Source: Calothrix parasitica NIES-267 (GTDB lineage Bacteria > Cyanobacteriota > Cyanobacteriia > Cyanobacteriales > Nostocaceae). From it: DNA of 64,000 nt. The stretch is from contig NZ_AP018227.1 in the NCBI RefSeq assembly GCF_002368095.1, positions 4,339,796-4,403,795 on the forward strand, in the 5' to 3' direction. Each line of letters begins with the position of its first letter. Position 1 is the stretch's first letter. Positions 1 through 8,961 of this stretch are shown in pieces. Below the pieces are notes generated by a model that saw nothing but the letters and a program-made list of their open reading frames with translations, did not search any database and was not told where the DNA came from. The translations under genes and the position numbers were made by a program.

Positions 1-2
1 GT

Positions 3-728
3 GGAGGGAATCACTTTATCGAAGTTTGTGTAGATACCGAAAATCAAGTTTGGCTGATGCTACATTCTGGTTCTCGCAATATTGGGAATAAGTTGGCGCA
101 GTATCATATTAGTACGGCTAAGAATTTGGCTAAAATGGCAGATACTAATTTACCAGATAAAGATTTAGCTCATTTCGTCACTGGAACTCCTGAATTTGAA
201 TCATATTGGCGAGATTTACAATGGGCACAGGAATACGCTCGTTTTAACCGAGATGTGATGATGTCGAGGTTTAAAAAGATTATTGAAAAGCATTTAGCTG
301 GTGGAAAAGCATTTAAACCTTTATTAGTAGTTAATTGTCATCATAATTATTCTGAAAAAGAAGTGCATTTTGGTGAAGATGTCTATGTTACTCGTAAAGG
401 AGCGGTGAGAGCAGATAAGGAAGATTATGGAATTATTCCCGGTTCGATGGGAGCGAAATCATACATTGTTAAGGGTAAAGGTAACGTTGAAAGCTTTTGT
501 TCTTGCAGTCATGGTGCCGGCAGATTAATGTCAAGAACTAAAGCAAAGAAAGCCTATACGCTTGATGATTTGATTGAACAAACTAAGGGTGTAGAATGTC
601 GTAAAGATGAAGGAGTTTTAGACGAAATTCCTGGTGCTTATAAACCGATTGAGCAAGTAATGGAAAATCAAGCGGATTTAGTCGAAGTTGTTGCTACTTT
701 GAAACAGGTTCTGTGCGTTAAAGGGTAA
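3..728 (+). CDS. rtcB: RtcB family RNA ligase, 3' part
   Basis: C-terminal part of the RNA 3'-phosphate/5'-hydroxyl ligase RtcB, which joins RNA ends in tRNA repair or splicing using GTP and Mn2+. The frame is open from base 3, so the gene starts outside the window and the ATG at 57 is internal. Visible family motifs are GGNHFIEV at the very start, HSGSRNIGN, NCHHNYSEKE, PGSMG-SYIVKG and SCSHGAGRLMSR. In E. coli RtcB the His of the last motif is the guanylylated residue (family knowledge). The C-terminus looks complete, ending at TAA. No archease or other repair partner is visible downstream. Confidence 0.95.
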   Translation, partial: GGNHFIEVCVDTENQVWLMLHSGSRNIGNKLAQYHISTAKNLAKMADTNLPDKDLAHFVTGTPEFESYWRDLQWAQEYARFNRDVMMSRFKKIIEKHLAGGKAFKPLLVVNCHHNYSEKEVHFGEDVYVTRKGAVRADKEDYGIIPGSMGAKSYIVKGKGNVESFCSCSHGAGRLMSRTKAKKAYTLDDLIEQTKGVECRKDEGVLDEIPGAYKPIEQVMENQADLVEVVATLKQVLCVKG

Positions 729-859
729 TAATTGATTATTTGAATTGACAATTTGAATTATTTACAGGGTGCGTTATGGCTTCGGTCTAAGGCACCATTA
801 TTATTGTCATAGTTCTGATGCTTGAGAATACTTTAATATCATATCTATATTTACTATAA

Positions 860-2119
860 ATGGATTTTAAACAAATATTAACATCATTATTCTTAATTAA
901 ATTATTAATTATTCCTTGGTTAATTTTTCATAATTACGCATCAGCCGTACTGATAAAAAATATATACTTAGCTCAAGTGAATAATTCGGTTAAATCAATG
1001 ACTCCAGAAGCAGTATTAGAGAAATTATTTACCAGCGAAGATGTCAAAGCTGAATGGTTTGCATCAACATTTTTAGCAGCAGTACCCATAACGCAAATAG
1101 AGATTATAGTCAGTGGCACTAAAAATCAATTAGGAAGCTATGAAGGAGTCGAACAAGAGAGTAATGACTATATAGTTAATTTTAGTCAAGGTTCGGTAGC
1201 AACTCAAATAGCTTTAAATAGCGACGGTCAGATAGTCGGATTATTGTTGAAACCAAGCTTAAATATTAATAGCTTATCCGATGCGATCGCCGAATTTGAA
1301 AAATTGCCTGGAAAAGTTAGTTTTATAGTCAAAGAAGATTCTACGATTATTGCTGATTTTAACGGTAAAACAACTTTAGCAGTAGGCTCAGCTTTTAAAT
1401 TAGCCATACTAAAAACATTAAAACAGCAAATTGCTTCCGGTCAAAAATCATGGTCGGACACAGTAACCTTAAAAAATGAAGATAAGAGCTTACCATCTGG
1501 TATTTTGCAAACTTGGCCAGAAAATTCACAATTGACGCTGCAAACACTCGCCACTTTAATGATATCTATGAGCGATAATACAGCTACAGATATTTTAATT
1601 AAGCAAATTGGTAGAGAATCAATCGAATCAATCTCCTCTAATCAAAATATTCCTTTTATCACAACCCGCGAACTATATAGTTTAAAAGCTTCTCAAAATA
1701 GTAAATTATTGCAGCGTTACCGTAAAGGTGATGTAAAACAGCGTCGCGAAATATTAGCAGAAATAGCGAATCAACCGCTTCCTGATATAAACGACTTTAT
1801 AACTAATCCCAATGCATTGGATATAGAATGGTTTTACAATGCTGAAGAACTTTGCGAATTAATCGAAGCAGTTGCAGATTTACCATTAATGAGCATTAAT
1901 CCTGGAATCGCTAACCCCAAAGATTGGGAACGAGTCGCATTTAAAGGTGGTTCCGAACCCGGTGTTATTAACATAACAACTTGGTTGAAAGGGAAAAATA
2001 ATAAACAGTATTGTGTAGTTGCGACTTGGAATAATAGTAAAGCACCAGTAGACGAAGGCAAATTCGCGACATTTTACGGTGGAATAATTTCATTTTTAGC
2101 TAATAATTTATCCAATTAA
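860..2119 (+). CDS. Serine hydrolase, class A beta-lactamase-like
   Basis: A 419-residue exported penicillin-recognising serine hydrolase. An N-terminal hydrophobic segment (about residues 8-30) looks like a signal peptide or anchor. A small N-terminal domain precedes the beta-lactamase fold. The nucleophile motif is S-A-F-K at 177-180, the second motif SDN at 238-240, and KGG near residue 360 takes the place of KTG. This supports an acyl-enzyme serine hydrolase, but the protein is longer than typical class A beta-lactamases and a substrate cannot be assigned. Cell-wall or peptide hydrolysis is as likely as beta-lactam resistance. It stands alone, without an AmpR-like regulator beside it. Confidence 0.82.
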   Translation: MDFKQILTSLFLIKLLIIPWLIFHNYASAVLIKNIYLAQVNNSVKSMTPEAVLEKLFTSEDVKAEWFASTFLAAVPITQIEIIVSGTKNQLGSYEGVEQESNDYIVNFSQGSVATQIALNSDGQIVGLLLKPSLNINSLSDAIAEFEKLPGKVSFIVKEDSTIIADFNGKTTLAVGSAFKLAILKTLKQQIASGQKSWSDTVTLKNEDKSLPSGILQTWPENSQLTLQTLATLMISMSDNTATDILIKQIGRESIESISSNQNIPFITTRELYSLKASQNSKLLQRYRKGDVKQRREILAEIANQPLPDINDFITNPNALDIEWFYNAEELCELIEAVADLPLMSINPGIANPKDWERVAFKGGSEPGVINITTWLKGKNNKQYCVVATWNNSKAPVDEGKFATFYGGIISFLANNLSN

Positions 2120-2130
2120 TTTTAACCTTT

Positions 2131-2160
2131 GTAGAGACGTAGCAGTGCTACGTCTCCCGA
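2131..2160. repeat. Dispersed AGACGTAGC palindrome
   Basis: AGACGTAGC-AGT-GCTACGTCT forms a perfect 9-bp hairpin (2135-2155) inside a GTAGAGACGT...ACGTCTCCCGACA context. Related copies lie at 6584-6608, in the two tandem units at 10398-10651, and at 55161-55190. This is a dispersed intergenic palindrome family. No T-run follows here, so it is not a clear terminator. Confidence 0.8.
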
Positions 2161-2259
2161 CAATTAGGAAACAAACGAATCCATCAGATTTTATGAGCAA
2201 AAGTACTAATCCAAAATTTAAAATAATCCAATAAAAATGAAATAAAAATATTATACACA

Positions 2260-3147
2260 ATGATTATCCTTAGTGAATCTACAGAAGAGATTGAATTATC
2301 TGCAAGTGCTAAAGAAAATCAGCAGATGACACAAGCTGCTCAATTATTAGGCTGCAAAATTTACTATATTCCGCGAGATTTTCAACGATGCGAAACTGCG
2401 GAAAATGCTTTATACCATTTACCTAAATATCAAGAGAAAATTACTGGCATATGGATTGGATTTATTCCTGAATTTGAACGCTATGAAGCTATTTACAATG
2501 CTGCATTAGAGAAAAATATTAATTTAATAAATACTCCATCAGAACATAAAAAAGGAATCGAATTTGATTTATTCTATCCTTATTTACAGGGATTAACACC
2601 CGAAAGTATTATCATTACATCTACAGAAAAATCTATTAGTGCTGGTAGTATATTGGGATTCCCCGTATTTGTGAAAGGTGCGGTGCAATCCAAAAAACAA
2701 AAAGGTTGGAAATCATGCGTTGCTAATAATCAAGAGGAATTATTACAACTTACCCAATACTTATTAAAACTAAAATACGGTTCGCGAGGAAAAGTTATTC
2801 TTAGAAAGCTGGTGAAACTGCGATATCAACGCTTAGCACCAAATGGCTTTCCGATGGGAAGAGAATTTAGAGTATTCATTTGCCAACAAAGTATTGTCGG
2901 ATACGGGTATTATTGGCATGGCAGCGATAATTTAAGTCAGTTATCTTCATTAGAAGAAAAAGAAGTGCTTGAATTAGCTTTGCTAGCATCGCAACGTTTG
3001 AATATTCCTTATGTTGCTATTGATATCGGACAATTAGAAACGGGAGAATGGATAGTTATAGAAATTAGCGACGCTCAATTTGCTGGTGTTAGCCATATAC
3101 CTTATCTAGAATTGTGGAATAATTTAAAAAATATATGCGAGAAATAA
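2260..3147 (+). CDS. ATP-grasp domain protein
   Basis: A 295-residue ATP-grasp fold protein. Visible features are the central VFVKGAVQSKKQKGW segment (nucleotide-binding lysine region, near residue 138), GREFRVFICQQ, and the C-terminal metal-binding stretch IEISDAQFAG near residue 270. These resemble stand-alone DUF4343-type ATP-grasp proteins, which form carboxylate-amine or similar bonds with ATP. The substrate is unknown. The downstream methyltransferase starts 13 bp before this stop, so the two are almost certainly translated together and may act on the same small molecule or peptide (inference). Confidence 0.75.
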   Translation: MIILSESTEEIELSASAKENQQMTQAAQLLGCKIYYIPRDFQRCETAENALYHLPKYQEKITGIWIGFIPEFERYEAIYNAALEKNINLINTPSEHKKGIEFDLFYPYLQGLTPESIIITSTEKSISAGSILGFPVFVKGAVQSKKQKGWKSCVANNQEELLQLTQYLLKLKYGSRGKVILRKLVKLRYQRLAPNGFPMGREFRVFICQQSIVGYGYYWHGSDNLSQLSSLEEKEVLELALLASQRLNIPYVAIDIGQLETGEWIVIEISDAQFAGVSHIPYLELWNNLKNICEK

Positions 3148-3962
3148 AAGAATTAGATAATTACAAACAACAATTATTAACCGACTTTAATAACAGAAGT
3201 AATTACGATAATGGTCGATTTTACCTTCCTATAGCTAATCGGTTGATTGAATTTGTAAATCTACAAAACGGACAGAAAATTTTGGATATTGCCACGGGTA
3301 CTGGTATAGTTGCGCTAAATGCTGCCGAAAAAGTTGGTAGCAAAGGTAAGGTTATCGGTGTTGATATTTCATCGGGGATGTTAAGTAACGCTAAACAAAA
3401 GTTAGCTGAAACAAGTTTAGAGAATGTGGAATTTATCGAAGCAGATGCTGAAAAGTTAGATTTTGACGATAATAGATTTGATGCTGTATTGTGTTCTTTG
3501 GCTGTTTGTTATTTAACTGATATCCCCACAGCTTTGCGAAATTGGTATAGATTAATCAAAAAAGATGGATTTGTAGGCTTTAATGTTTGGTCTGAAAATG
3601 CTTTTCCAGCTTCCGTTTTGTTCAGAGAAGTTGCAAAGAAGTTTGATGTAAACGTTCCTAACCCTAACAAACCCATGGGAACTATTGAAAGAAGTACTAA
3701 ATTATTACAGGAAATAGGTTTTAGGGATATTCAGATAGAAACCGAGCAATTTGGTTGGTATTTTCCGGTAGATGAAAAAATTGCTCAAGATATTTGGTTG
3801 ATGAACGCGAAAAACGTTTTTGGTTATCAAGTTTTTCAGCTTCCAGCAGATAAATTAGAGAAATGCAAAGCCGAGTATATCAAAGAAATGCAGAATATAC
3901 CAACAACAGAAAAAGGTATTTGGTGCGATGCGCCGATATTTTTCGTGCGTGCAGTAAAATAG
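3135..3962 (+). CDS. Class I SAM-dependent methyltransferase (UbiE-like)
   Basis: A 275-residue methyltransferase. Motif I is LDIATGTGIVALNAAE, followed by VIGVDIS (acidic ribose-binding residue) and FDAVLCSLAVCYL (post-motif region). It starts inside the end of the ATP-grasp gene (13-bp overlap). A close paralogue lies at 7369-8184, with the same length, the same N-terminal pattern (YKQQ...FNNR-NYD) and a shared C-terminal TTEKGIW/TDKGVWHD-type end. Substrate unknown; UbiE-like proteins act on quinones or diverse small molecules. Confidence 0.85.
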   Translation: MREIKELDNYKQQLLTDFNNRSNYDNGRFYLPIANRLIEFVNLQNGQKILDIATGTGIVALNAAEKVGSKGKVIGVDISSGMLSNAKQKLAETSLENVEFIEADAEKLDFDDNRFDAVLCSLAVCYLTDIPTALRNWYRLIKKDGFVGFNVWSENAFPASVLFREVAKKFDVNVPNPNKPMGTIERSTKLLQEIGFRDIQIETEQFGWYFPVDEKIAQDIWLMNAKNVFGYQVFQLPADKLEKCKAEYIKEMQNIPTTEKGIWCDAPIFFVRAVK

Positions 3963-4059
3963 TGGTGCTGCGAAATCAGCCGTTTCTCATTACTCATATA
4001 AGTACGCTTTGGCTTTAAACTAATAACCGTCAAGCAGTTGAAAATACTTTGGTAGAGAT

Positions 4060-5790
4060 ATGGTGAATCGACTAACAGGTTTGAGAAAGCAGCTACGTGC
4101 TAAAGCTTTTATATTAATTAGCCTTTTAACCTTTAGTTTAATTATCTTTACAAATACCGAAGTTCAAGCAGGAAGTTCAAATCAAAATCCTTTTACTAAC
4201 GCTTCTAGCAATCAAAGTACTATTGTTTATGCTCCCATAACCTTGGATGGACGGGAAATTGTCCATATAGCTGCTAGGAAGGGAATTAGTAATAACCTGA
4301 GTCAAAATACTATTTCACCGCTCGATACTCGGGTAGAGATGTACGAAGAAAAGCTCTCTCAAATTCTCGCTACAGGTTTTAATCCCAAAACACTATACGT
4401 TACCCCCGCTCAAAACAAACAACAAACAGTCATTTTAGTTGGTGATACTGAAAACTTAAAACGACGTAAACTAATGAGCGTTACTGAGTTAGATGCTCAA
4501 CTTCATGGTTTATCGATAACTGATTTAGCTGGTGAATACAGTAAAAATATTCGTCCTGCACTAATTAAAGCATTGCAGGAAAGACAACCAGAAACCATAC
4601 AGCAGAGATTTTTTAATTCTTTGGGAATACTTGCAGGAATTATTTTATTAACTGCATTATTAGTTTTTTATTATAAAAAATTCGTCAAAAAAGAGGAAAC
4701 ACTCCAACAAGAAGAACCATCTGTAAGTGATTTTGGAATTGAGTCAGAAAATGCAGCTTCGGAAGCAGAAGAAGACGCGCAAATGATGGAATACTGTCAG
4801 AAAAAATTAATTTGGCAGCGGAAGTTAAATATTAATAGACTCAAAATATGGATATTAGTAATTAGTTTATTTATGTTATGGGTCTCAGGATTAGCCGCAA
4901 TTGTAGGAATGTTTCCTTATACCCGCTGGTTGCAAGATTGGTTGCTGACAAAACCTTTATTATTAGCAATTATTCTAAGTACAATTTTAGGTATCAAAGC
5001 AAGTGACGTTATTATCGATTTTTTATTCAGAAAAATTTTAGATAAAGAATCCCAAAAACCTCATGTATCGGCACGACGTATTTCTCGCTTGACCACATTT
5101 TCCAATGTTATAAAAGGAGCGATAACATTTATTTGGATGGTATTAGGTATTTTATGGTTTTTAGAAAAACTACATATTCCGATTATCCCAATATTAGCAG
5201 GAGCCGGAATTGTCGGTTTTGCCGTTTCCTTCAGTTCCCAAAATTTAATTAGAGATATCATCAATGGAATAATTATGCTTTGGGAAGACCAATTTATCAT
5301 TGGTGATTTGATTAATGTCAGTGGAACTGTAGGTGTTGTAGAAAACGTCAATTTACGAATGATTCAACTGCGTCAAGCAAACGGTATTTTGAGTACTATT
5401 TCCAATAGCAGCATCTCAACAGTTCATAATTTAACAAAAGACTGGTCGCGGATAGTTTTTACTGTAGACATTAGTCCGGAAGCAGATATAGATAAAGCAT
5501 TAGGAATTGTGAGAGAAACTGCTTGTGGAATGCAAACTGATGAAGAGTGGAAAGATTCGGTTCTCGACCCAGTAAATGTTTTAGGTGTTAACAATATTAG
5601 TTCAAACGGTATCGAAATAATGCTGTGGTTTAAAACAGAACCCGGTGCACAATTTGCTTTAGCTAGAGAATTTCGTCGTCGTCTCAAGTATGCTTTTGAT
5701 AGAGAAAATATAGATATCGGTATACCCCAAAATTCTCTACAATTACAAGATTCTCCAGCATTAAGATTATTTACTTCTAATAGTAATTAA
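4060..5790 (+). CDS. Mechanosensitive channel family protein (MscS)
   Basis: A 576-residue small-conductance mechanosensitive channel homologue. An N-terminal signal-like segment (residues 14-38) is followed by a periplasmic region of about 150 residues. There is then one TM helix near 185-205, a charged linker and a group of TM helices at about 265-390. The MscS pore and beta domain follows (SFSSQNLIRDIINGIIMLWEDQFIIGD, then a VENVNLRMIQLR region). The extended N-terminus is common in cyanobacterial MscS proteins. Predicted role is release of osmolytes on turgor shock. Monocistronic by spacing. Confidence 0.92.
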   Translation: MVNRLTGLRKQLRAKAFILISLLTFSLIIFTNTEVQAGSSNQNPFTNASSNQSTIVYAPITLDGREIVHIAARKGISNNLSQNTISPLDTRVEMYEEKLSQILATGFNPKTLYVTPAQNKQQTVILVGDTENLKRRKLMSVTELDAQLHGLSITDLAGEYSKNIRPALIKALQERQPETIQQRFFNSLGILAGIILLTALLVFYYKKFVKKEETLQQEEPSVSDFGIESENAASEAEEDAQMMEYCQKKLIWQRKLNINRLKIWILVISLFMLWVSGLAAIVGMFPYTRWLQDWLLTKPLLLAIILSTILGIKASDVIIDFLFRKILDKESQKPHVSARRISRLTTFSNVIKGAITFIWMVLGILWFLEKLHIPIIPILAGAGIVGFAVSFSSQNLIRDIINGIIMLWEDQFIIGDLINVSGTVGVVENVNLRMIQLRQANGILSTISNSSISTVHNLTKDWSRIVFTVDISPEADIDKALGIVRETACGMQTDEEWKDSVLDPVNVLGVNNISSNGIEIMLWFKTEPGAQFALAREFRRRLKYAFDRENIDIGIPQNSLQLQDSPALRLFTSNSN

Positions 5791-6102
5791 GGTCAAAGGT
5801 TTAAATTCTCCTTATCCCCTTCTCTCTTTCCCCCTCTTCGTATCTTCCTTTACTTGGAATTACTCCTTTTAGTTGATATATTTAAAAGGTAATTACTTCT
5901 TTAGACAGTTGTATAACTATATAAACAGTTATTCTATCCATTTTAAATCGGTAGAGAAATTGGCTAAAGCAGTAATTATCAACTCTAAAGATTTCTATCT
6001 GTCTGTTTCCTCCTATTGCTATATCTAATTGCTTCTTAATGTAAGATGCAATTTAAGTAATCATAATCAAAGTGTTTCCCTATTAATTTATCAGCTGGAT
6101 AC
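5791..6102. other. Intergenic, no gene
   Basis: 312 bases of AT-rich DNA with a C/T-rich tract just after the MscS stop. I see no open frame of note and no strong hairpin. Confidence 0.6.
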
Positions 6103-6546
6103 ATGATTCAAAAACGTATTTTGCTCGCTTTATTGGGTACTGTTACAGGAATTTCTCTAACAGCTTTTTCTTTCAACAATCAGCAAGCAGCTTTTGCTTC
6201 TTCACAGAATAGAGAAAGCAATGCAGTAGAAAAAGTAGATAATAATCAGCCTATACTGGTTGTAAGAAGACGTAGAAAGAATAAAAAAGCTCGTAAATGT
6301 TCGTCTCAAATGGCTTCCTATTACGGAAGTAAGACAAAATTAACAGCAGCGCATAAAACCTTACCTTTTGGAACCAGAGTAAAGGTTACAAATAAGAATA
6401 ATGGTCGTTCTGTGATAGTAAAAATTAACGATAGAGGTCCATTTATTCGCTGTAGAGTAATCGATGTTTCCCGTAAAGCAGCTAGACAACTAGGAATGAT
6501 TCGTTCGGGAGTTGCACCTGTAACGCTTCAGGTTTTAGGGAGATAA
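6103..6546 (+). CDS. rlpA: RlpA-like septal ring lytic transglycosylase domain protein
   Basis: A 147-residue secreted double-psi beta-barrel protein. A signal peptide spans about residues 1-32 (basic start, then hydrophobic [16 protein letters not shown], ending FAFAS-like). A short basic linker ([13 protein letters not shown]) leads to the RlpA fold: MASYYG, then [18 protein letters not shown], then [11 protein letters not shown], with [13 protein letters not shown] near the end. RlpA cleaves naked glycan strands in some bacteria; here the SPOR domain is absent. It probably acts in peptidoglycan remodelling in the periplasm. A hairpin with a T-run follows at 6588. Confidence 0.9.
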   Translation: MIQKRILLALLGTVTGISLTAFSFNNQQAAFASSQNRESNAVEKVDNNQPILVVRRRRKNKKARKCSSQMASYYGSKTKLTAAHKTLPFGTRVKVTNKNNGRSVIVKINDRGPFIRCRVIDVSRKAARQLGMIRSGVAPVTLQVLGR

Positions 6547-6587
6547 TTCAATACTTAATTTACAACTAAATATATTCTAAAATGTAG

Positions 6588-6618
6588 AGACGTTGCAGTA
6601 CAACGTCTTTATTTTTTT
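6588..6618 (+). terminator. Intrinsic terminator after rlpA built from a dispersed repeat
   Basis: AGACGTTG-CAGTA-CAACGTCT makes a perfect 8-bp stem followed by TTATTTTTTT. It is a variant of the AGACGT dispersed palindrome. Position 42 bp after the rlpA stop fits a rho-independent terminator. Confidence 0.75.
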
Positions 6619-6669
6619 ATAAAAAATTTATCTGTTAATATTTCTTTTTCATTGCTATTAAAAACTAAA

Positions 6670-7029
6670 TTAATTTAATATCCAACAACGTGCTTCGCAT
6701 TTCTCTTCAAAGGTAAAACACTTAACTGTTACACCAGCAACAAGCAAACCTTTCATACTTTCCATACTTTGAACTAATTTTTTCTCAATCACTATAGCTT
6801 CTTTTTCAAATTTGTGAAACTGACTCAAGGTAAACTCAAATTCTCTGATTAAAGTTTCTAAAGAATATGCTTCGATATCTTCAATTTCAACATATATTCG
6901 TAAGAATTCGTAATGAAACTCTACTTCACTAATAAAATTTTTTACTAATTCAAAGTCTTTAGTCTTTACATTCCCTTTGATTGAAACACCTATAACATTG
7001 TTACTATCCATCGAAAGCAATTTTATCAT
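6670..7029 (-). CDS. SpoIIAA/STAS-like protein
   Basis: A 119-residue cytoplasmic protein with the pattern of the STAS/SEC14-like (SpoIIAA-like, DUF3478) family. It has an N-terminal GVSIKGNVKTKDFE strand-helix, a central LRIYVEIEDIEAYSLETLIREFEF segment, a lysine-rich VIEKKLVQSMESMKGLL helix, and a C-terminal EEKCEARCWI end. The last part matches the ALAWL-type ending of the family. Role unknown; homologues are often induced by stress. Convergent with rlpA and separate from the downstream methyltransferase. Confidence 0.65.
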   Translation of the reverse strand: MIKLLSMDSNNVIGVSIKGNVKTKDFELVKNFISEVEFHYEFLRIYVEIEDIEAYSLETLIREFEFTLSQFHKFEKEAIVIEKKLVQSMESMKGLLVAGVTVKCFTFEEKCEARCWILN

Positions 7030-7368
7030 ATCCTTGATTTAGGGAAATAATTTAACATCGGCTTTTATATTGGTCAATAAATCATATAAAATATAGCTTT
7101 TAGACTTATGCTGTGTTAGCACATTTGAAAATCTGTTTCAGCTACCGTGCAGTAACTTTAGTCTCAGATGAAGTGGAAAGCTATAACCAACCATTCACAA
7201 TATTTTACTTTTCTTACTTTCCTGTTTGATGACTATCTAATAATTATATGGGTTATAAAGATATAGCTTATGCACTCTATATAAATAAATTTTGTCGCAA
7301 ATTGTTAAATTACGACGACTTTAATTGATTAATTTAATTAAATATACTTAAAAAAAGTAATTCTGTAA
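7030..7368. other. Intergenic, divergent promoters expected
   Basis: 339 bases between divergently transcribed genes. AT-rich, with no coding frame. It must hold promoters for both neighbours, but I cannot pick a confident -10/-35 pair. Confidence 0.5.
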
Positions 7369-8184
7369 ATGTCAAATCACACAAACCTCAACGAGTATAA
7401 GCAGCAAGTAGCTAGCTATTTCAACAATAGAATTAACTATGATGCTAGCGAATTTGCAAACCGTCGTGCTAATCGTTTTTTAGAATTATTACCTTTGAAA
7501 AAGGGAAATAAAGTACTTGATATTGCAACTGGTACGGGTTTAATTGCTATTCCTGTTGCTAGAATTGTAGGTGATACGGGGAAAGTTGTCGGAGTTGATA
7601 TTGCTTCTGTTTTACTACAGCAAGCTCAAAAGAAAATTGATGTATTAAATTTAAGAAATATTGAGTTACTTGAAGTAGATGCAGAATATCTGAATTTTAA
7701 GGAAAACAGTTTTGATGCAGTTTTATGCTGCTCTGCTGTGATGGTTTTTCAAAATATTTCTGCTGCTTTTAAAGATTGGTCTCGTTTTCTTAAACCAGGT
7801 GGAATAGTCGCTTTTAACGCTTATGCAGAAACTTCTTTGATGACACCTGCGATTATTCAATCTTGCTTTAATTATGGTATTGCTTTACCTAACATACACG
7901 AACCATTAGGTACGGTTGAAAAATGCGAAAACCTTTTGAAATCAGCTAGTTTTAATCATATTGAAGTGACAACCGAACAATTTGGAAAATATATATCGGT
8001 TGATGATGCTAAAAAGATTTTTGATGGAAATACTTGGATTCATCCCAAAAACCCTTTATCAAAACTGCCAGTAAAGCAAAAAGAATTACTAAAAGCTGAA
8101 TTTGCTAAAATTATCGAAAGCTTGGCTACAGACAAAGGTGTTTGGCATGATATTACAACATTTTTTGTCTTAGCAAGAAAGTAG
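7369..8184 (+). CDS. Class I SAM-dependent methyltransferase, paralogue of 3135-3962
   Basis: A 271-residue UbiE-like methyltransferase with VLDIATGTGLIAIPVAR (motif I), VVGVDIA and FDAVLCCSAVMVFQNI. It matches the upstream paralogue along its whole length, including EPLGTVEKCENLLKSA against KPMGTIERSTKLLQEI, TEQFGKYISVDD against TEQFGWYFPVDE, and the W-H/C-D C-terminus. This indicates a gene duplication. Unlike the first copy it has no ATP-grasp partner. Substrate unknown. Confidence 0.85.
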   Translation: MSNHTNLNEYKQQVASYFNNRINYDASEFANRRANRFLELLPLKKGNKVLDIATGTGLIAIPVARIVGDTGKVVGVDIASVLLQQAQKKIDVLNLRNIELLEVDAEYLNFKENSFDAVLCCSAVMVFQNISAAFKDWSRFLKPGGIVAFNAYAETSLMTPAIIQSCFNYGIALPNIHEPLGTVEKCENLLKSASFNHIEVTTEQFGKYISVDDAKKIFDGNTWIHPKNPLSKLPVKQKELLKAEFAKIIESLATDKGVWHDITTFFVLARK

Positions 8185-8535
8185 ATATTAATTTTTATAA
8201 AAACTAAAGTTTAAGAATTTATAGTTAAATAAATATTTAAATGCGAATTAACCTATAAATAAATTTATTGATAAACATAGAAAGCCGCAACTGTGATTAT
8301 ACTTACTTATTTTTATTTGTATAATCGTTACTCAACCGTATAATCTACACTTTTTGTTTAACAATAGTTATTTATGTATCAATTAAAAAAGCTCAATGAT
8401 TTGTATAGCCCGAACTTTGATTATTTTATACACTAAATCTAGTTTTATAAAAGGTTATCATATATTTGTTCTGAAGATAACTGTGAAGCTAAGATTCTAT
8501 CTCAGGCTGCATAAACCTTAATTTTATAAATAACT
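8185..8535. other. Intergenic, no gene
   Basis: About 350 bases of very AT-rich DNA before the 49-residue gene. No coding frame or clear repeat seen. Confidence 0.5.
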
Positions 8536-8685
8536 ATGATGAAAATAATTTTGGTTGGACTAATTTCATTCACATTTCTATGGACTTTAGTGCGATGTGC
8601 TAATACAAATAGCTACTATGCTCCTTCAGGAGGTCGCTCATCCTACGGTACTTTTCAAGGTGGTGGACCTAGTAGAGGAAAGTAA
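8536..8685 (+). CDS. Tiny exported protein with RSSYG-FQGGGP tail
   Basis: A 49-residue frame from ATGATG to TAA. An N-terminal hydrophobic segment (KIILVGLISFTFLWTLV) ends at Cys21 and could be a signal or lipoprotein-like anchor, although LVRC is a poor lipobox. The C-terminal half ends GGRSSYGTFQGGGPSRGK. The same tail ends the 77-residue protein at 10110-10343, where it reads GRSSYGSFQGGGPGSGK. Conservation of the tail in two otherwise different small proteins on both sides of one membrane-protein gene argues that this is a real gene. Function unknown; see findings. Confidence 0.75.
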   Translation: MMKIILVGLISFTFLWTLVRCANTNSYYAPSGGRSSYGTFQGGGPSRGK

Positions 8686-8961
8686 AAGAGTCAGTAAATT
8701 TACTATTTAAAATCAGCTTAAATAATTCTGTAAACTAATACGAATAAATACTGTATTTTTACGCACAAATTCTTAACTACCAATAGCTTTTTATCCGTAT
8801 AATCATCATTTTTAACGGAATAAAATCGATTTTATACATTTAAAAAAAAGCTGAATACTTGATAAAATCTGACTTACGGTAGTTTTACAAACTAAGTTTA
8901 CTTTTTCCGGAAGGTTATTATGTCATTGTGTTGTTGATAATACCGTCAAGCTGAAAATATT

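Noticed and set aside
860..2119. Annotating this serine hydrolase as a resistance beta-lactamase
   Set aside because: The motifs are present, but the KGG variant and extra N-terminal domain do not show beta-lactam hydrolysis; left as a general serine hydrolase.
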